Made by a program: the position numbers and the translations under genes. Positions 42,274 to 45,418 of a stretch of DNA of 45,418 bases are shown here, piece by piece. The DNA is from Caballeronia jiangsuensis (GTDB lineage: Bacteria > Pseudomonadota > Gammaproteobacteria > Burkholderiales > Burkholderiaceae), in assembly GCA_000648925.1 (NCBI GenBank), contig JFHF01000056.1:1-45418 (forward strand). Reading direction: 5' to 3'. Every line of letters starts with the position of its first letter. Positions within the stretch are counted from its first letter, which is position 1. The notes under the pieces were generated by a model. It worked only from the letters and a program-made list of their open reading frames with translations. It searched no databases and was not told the origin of the DNA.

Positions 42274-44491
42274 GGTCGGGCTTTTCCAGTTTCGAATGAG
42301 AACGACGGATTTGTGGGTCAGCACAGTCCGATAATGGCGACTTCTCGTTTTGCAGCGTTACTTTGAGATACTCCAATAGGCTTAGTGAGCGTCGCAAACT
42401 CAGACGCTCTTTATCGCTTAGCGTTGGGCAAGTCGTTAGAGGCAGCGTTGCTTCGGTCAGCTTGTCCAACCGCCTCAACACCTCCGCCAGCCGCTTCGCC
42501 TCAATCCTCTTGAACAGCGCGGCTATGCGTCTAAGCAGCGCGCCGAGGTCGGAACGCCATTCCTTGAGCTCTCCCGGCGATGTCCGACTCACATGCAATT
42601 CGGCAAGTTCGCCACGAAGATCGATGACTGTCCGACCGACGGAGAGTACCAGCAGCAGCCAGCGAGCCGATTCTGTTCGACCCGTTCCGCCGGGAGCCAC
42701 TGCATTCATTTGGGAGACAACATCCCGCGATCCACTTTCAAAGCGCGTCGCAAGATCTTTGCCCCGCCCCCCGCAAGCAAGGACGACCTGTCTCCTCAAA
42801 TCGCGCATCAAGATCCATCGCAACCATTTGCCATCCGTGGGGAACACGACCGCGAACGAAAGCCAAACTACCAACATGGCTATCATGAGCGCAACGCTGT
42901 CGTTGATAAAAGAGTACGGTTCGTATTGCATAATAAGATCCGGTCCAGCCATAAAACTGAAAAATATGCAAAAACCAATGCCAATGCCAAGCGTCTTGGG
43001 GCGAGCCATCATCACCGCACCGAACAACATAAAAGGCGTGAGACAGAAAGCGAGCAAGGGAAACCCGTCTATCCGGGGATAGATTTCAAATTGCAAAAAT
43101 CCACCGAGAAAGACGGCGAGAGTGGTTCCGATAGACATCTGCATGGAAAAGCGCGCCGGCTGCGGGGACGTAGCAGCGAGCGCACAGACGGCAGTCGCCG
43201 CGAGGACCATCGTCCCGCCGCTTGGCCAGCCTGTCTCGATCCAAAAGGCGCTGAGTACACCAGTTAGCAGAGCTGCACGAGATCCGGCAATCAAAGCGGC
43301 GACCATGTTGGTCTTCGGAATGAAGCTGCCGGTCCACGTCTCTCGCATGTGGCTATGAGTCGCCAGCGACGCGTACGTTTCGACATATTCGACGAGATCG
43401 TCAACGAACGTTTGGAACAGCTCGGCACAAGTATCAAACCGGCGCAGCGCCGTTTCATCTTCTCCCGCCAACTCTCGGCGGCGCCGCGAAACGCGCTCTG
43501 CCAGGCCGAGCCTGAACGCCGAGAGTGGGCCGGTCGCTTGGGCCGCATCCGCAGCAGTCTTTATCGGATTTCCTTCATGCCGTAACAAAGGACTTATCTC
43601 GCTCAATATCACGTCCAAAATCGCGACTTCCGGTCCGCCTTGAATCCGTATAAATTCCCACTGCTCGTGAAGTGTACGCAACCTTGTCGCGACGTTCATA
43701 AACTCCATGTTCGCTCGAGCGAGACGTCGACCGCGCACTCGCATGTCGGGCAACTCAAATACGCCCACACTACGGGCGGCCTCAAGTCCAATGACCTGTT
43801 CGAGAAAATAGGTGTGCGTTAACTCTGTTTCGGATCTCTCGACGGTGCCCGTCAATGCATTGGCGAGGTGCTCCGAAAGCATGCCGAAGCGCTTCCTCAT
43901 CACCGCCTTTATCTGCGCCCCGATATAGCTCGGAAGTACCAATGCACTTACAGCACCAGCGCACACAATACCAACGGAAGTCTCCGCAACACGTGTCATC
44001 GCCGATATGAATGCTCCGTCAGGCTGCTGGCCTACCGGGATCCCGATCAAAGCAGCCGTGTAACCGGCAAGGACAAATCCGTATGAGCGGAAATTGCGAT
44101 TTCGTGCGGCCCCCGTAGTGCAAACACAGACCCAGAGCGCGACGGCTGTTAAATACAGAACAGGCTGTTGTGCAAACAGTGAGACGAAAAACAGCATGAC
44201 AGCGAGGCCGACTGCTGTGCCGAAAAACCGGAATACGCTCTTAGCGAGAACTAGACCGCTTTGAGGCTGCATCAGAATGAAAACTGTGATCATTGCCGTG
44301 CGCGGCTGCGGTAAGTTCAGACGCATGGCAATAAGCAGAGCCAGAATGACTGCCAGCACCGTCTTGCATACGTAAATCCATAAGGGGCCTGATGTTCCCC
44401 ACCAATCTGTGAGGCCCGCTCCGAGCGACTGGAAAGAGAGAGATTGCGAACCGTCGGCTTTGAGTGTCCGACTGCAGTTTATTCCGTTCAT
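42263..44491 (-). CDS. FUSC-family inner-membrane transporter (AaeB-like)
   Basis: A 742-residue inner-membrane protein with two membrane blocks (~35-195 and ~380-560), each followed by a helical cytoplasmic part: the fusaric-acid-resistance/AaeB architecture. LNLPQPRTAMITVFILMQPQSGLVLAKSVFRFFGT and TGWPSGGTMVLAATAVCALAA are family hallmarks, and the length is normal. It should export aromatic acids with the adaptor and outer-membrane factor. Start and stop overlap its neighbours (4 bases with the upstream gene, 11 with DUF1656), pointing to tight coupling. Near the catabolic clusters it could vent toxic excess benzoate or intermediates; that role is inferred. Confidence 0.9.
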   Translation of the reverse strand: MNGINCSRTLKADGSQSLSFQSLGAGLTDWWGTSGPLWIYVCKTVLAVILALLIAMRLNLPQPRTAMITVFILMQPQSGLVLAKSVFRFFGTAVGLAVMLFFVSLFAQQPVLYLTAVALWVCVCTTGAARNRNFRSYGFVLAGYTAALIGIPVGQQPDGAFISAMTRVAETSVGIVCAGAVSALVLPSYIGAQIKAVMRKRFGMLSEHLANALTGTVERSETELTHTYFLEQVIGLEAARSVGVFELPDMRVRGRRLARANMEFMNVATRLRTLHEQWEFIRIQGGPEVAILDVILSEISPLLRHEGNPIKTAADAAQATGPLSAFRLGLAERVSRRRRELAGEDETALRRFDTCAELFQTFVDDLVEYVETYASLATHSHMRETWTGSFIPKTNMVAALIAGSRAALLTGVLSAFWIETGWPSGGTMVLAATAVCALAATSPQPARFSMQMSIGTTLAVFLGGFLQFEIYPRIDGFPLLAFCLTPFMLFGAVMMARPKTLGIGIGFCIFFSFMAGPDLIMQYEPYSFINDSVALMIAMLVVWLSFAVVFPTDGKWLRWILMRDLRRQVVLACGGRGKDLATRFESGSRDVVSQMNAVAPGGTGRTESARWLLLVLSVGRTVIDLRGELAELHVSRTSPGELKEWRSDLGALLRRIAALFKRIEAKRLAEVLRRLDKLTEATLPLTTCPTLSDKERLSLRRSLSLLEYLKVTLQNEKSPLSDCADPQIRRSHSKLEKPDHVS

Positions 44492-45418
44492 TGTTCGCTC
44501 GGCTTCGACGATGCGGTAGAACCAAGCGCAGTCACATGTTCAGAAGGGGTCAGTTGTTTCTCAGTGGGATTGTTGAAGGTAATGTCAGCACCTCCACCAA
44601 GCGCGGCCTGCAGAGATGCGTAAGCCTGAAGCTGTGAGGTTTGCACGCGCGCCTGCCCTTCGCGCGCCCGCAACAGCTGCATCTGAGCCGTCAGCACGTT
44701 CAGATAATCCGTCAGCCCTCTGCGAAACCCTTTATCCGCCAGTTGGTAGCTGTCCTGGGCGGCTGCTACGGAGTCGGCCGAGTCCTCCGCTTGCGCATCG
44801 AAAGACTGAACGTTGACAACCTGATCGGAAACATCCTTAAGCGCGGAGATCAGCACGGCGTTGTATCGGTCAATCGCTTCGTCGTATTGTGCAGATGCTG
44901 CTCCTAGCTGGGCTCGCAAGGCGCCGCCGTCGAATATCGGCAGGGTGATCGCCGGGCCCGCCGTCCATCCAGTGCCGACAGGATGAAGGAATGTAAGGAA
45001 GGTTCCTCCTGCGGCCATCTGCGTTATTGACGCCATCAGATTCACGTTCGGATAGAACTGCGCCTTGGCGACATCGATGCCTCGAGCCTGTGCCGCGACT
45101 ATCCATTTTGCCGCGACGACGTCTGGACGGCGCCCGATAAGCTCGGCGGGGAGGTTTGAGGGGAGTTGTGCATGCGTCGTCAACGAGAGGCTCGGGCGAG
45201 CGATCGATTCGCCAAAGCCCGGGCCATCGCCGGTAAGTGCAGCCAGCTGATTTCGCGTCAGAGCAATCACTTGGTCATAAACTTGAATTTGCCGCTTGAA
45301 CTCAGGCAAAGGTGCCACCGCCTGGCTAAGGTCGAGTCGTGTGCCGATGCCTCCTGCAAGCCGTCGTTGTGCGATCGACGCTATATGTTCCTGCTGTTCC
45401 ATTGTCGAAACAGCAATT
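44488..45418 (-). CDS. TolC/NodT-type outer-membrane efflux channel (5' end outside window)
   Basis: The last ~309 codons of an outer-membrane factor; the frame is open past the window end, so the ATG at 45402 is internal. NodT/OprM-family marks: RLAGGIGTRLDLSQAVAPLP, LPAELIGRRPDVVAAKWIVAAQARGIDVAKAQFYPNVNL, and DYLNVLTAQMQLLRAREGQARVQTSQLQAYASLQAALGGG. It would form the outer-membrane exit duct of the tripartite pump. Its stop overlaps the FUSC start (ATGA). Confidence 0.92.
   Translation of the reverse strand, partial: IAVSTMEQQEHIASIAQRRLAGGIGTRLDLSQAVAPLPEFKRQIQVYDQVIALTRNQLAALTGDGPGFGESIARPSLSLTTHAQLPSNLPAELIGRRPDVVAAKWIVAAQARGIDVAKAQFYPNVNLMASITQMAAGGTFLTFLHPVGTGWTAGPAITLPIFDGGALRAQLGAASAQYDEAIDRYNAVLISALKDVSDQVVNVQSFDAQAEDSADSVAAAQDSYQLADKGFRRGLTDYLNVLTAQMQLLRAREGQARVQTSQLQAYASLQAALGGGADITFNNPTEKQLTPSEHVTALGSTASSKPSEQ

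Noticed and set aside
1..45418. CRISPR array, tRNA or rRNA genes
   Set aside because: No regularly spaced repeats and no cloverleaf or rRNA-like stretches were seen.

Overview
The window reads as a Burkholderiaceae chromosome or megaplasmid segment (Paraburkholderia/Burkholderia/Caballeronia type). The basis is the moderately high G+C, the Burkholderia-style general porins ending in Arg-His-(Lys/His)-Phe, the compact catR/catBC-benE versus catA-benABCD arrangement, and a dense set of aromatic-acid catabolic genes. Genus is inference; no rRNA or core marker is present.

Layout. (1) 1-2667: the C-terminal part of a large protein cut by the window edge (possibly a helicase), then a non-coding/decayed stretch with a broken HEPN-like gene. 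(2) 2668-6495: a porin, an arylacetonitrilase-type nitrilase and a divergent AraC-type regulator. (3) 6653-19945: benzoate/catechol module. Leftward are catR, catB (interrupted by an in-frame amber codon), catC and benE. Rightward are catA, benA, benB, benC, benD, a Rid-family gene, two overlapping dynamin-like GTPase genes and a BenK-type transporter, all closely spaced. (4) 20065-26655: an amide/amine catabolic module (MHS-type transporter, amidase, RidA, FAD amine/amino-acid oxidoreductase, separate periplasmic binding protein) with a divergent XRE-cupin regulator; a shared operator-like motif lies at two promoters. (5) 26878-37804: mandelamide/mandelate operon (mdlC, mdlB, mdlA, AAHS transporter, mdlD, Tat-exported amidase mdlY, porin) with a divergent LysR regulator. 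(6) 37805-40528: a junkyard of an IS110-family transposase tail, an inverted-repeat-bounded fragment with a frameshifted small gene, and a truncated, frameshifted porin. (7) 40598-45418: an AaeXAB-like aromatic-acid efflux operon (TolC-type outer-membrane factor, FUSC protein, DUF1656 protein, HlyD-type adaptor) ending in a MarR regulator.

How it fits together. Nitrilase and amidases can yield aromatic acids such as mandelate. MdlA racemises mandelate, MdlB oxidises it to benzoylformate, MdlC decarboxylates that to benzaldehyde and MdlD oxidises it to benzoate. BenABCD makes catechol, CatA opens the ring to cis,cis-muconate, and CatB/CatC would continue to the 3-oxoadipate enol-lactone. Three porins (one broken), four inner-membrane carriers and an efflux system surround this route. 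The most unusual element is the pair of dynamin-like GTPases embedded in the ben operon. The most consequential oddity is the amber codon in catB.
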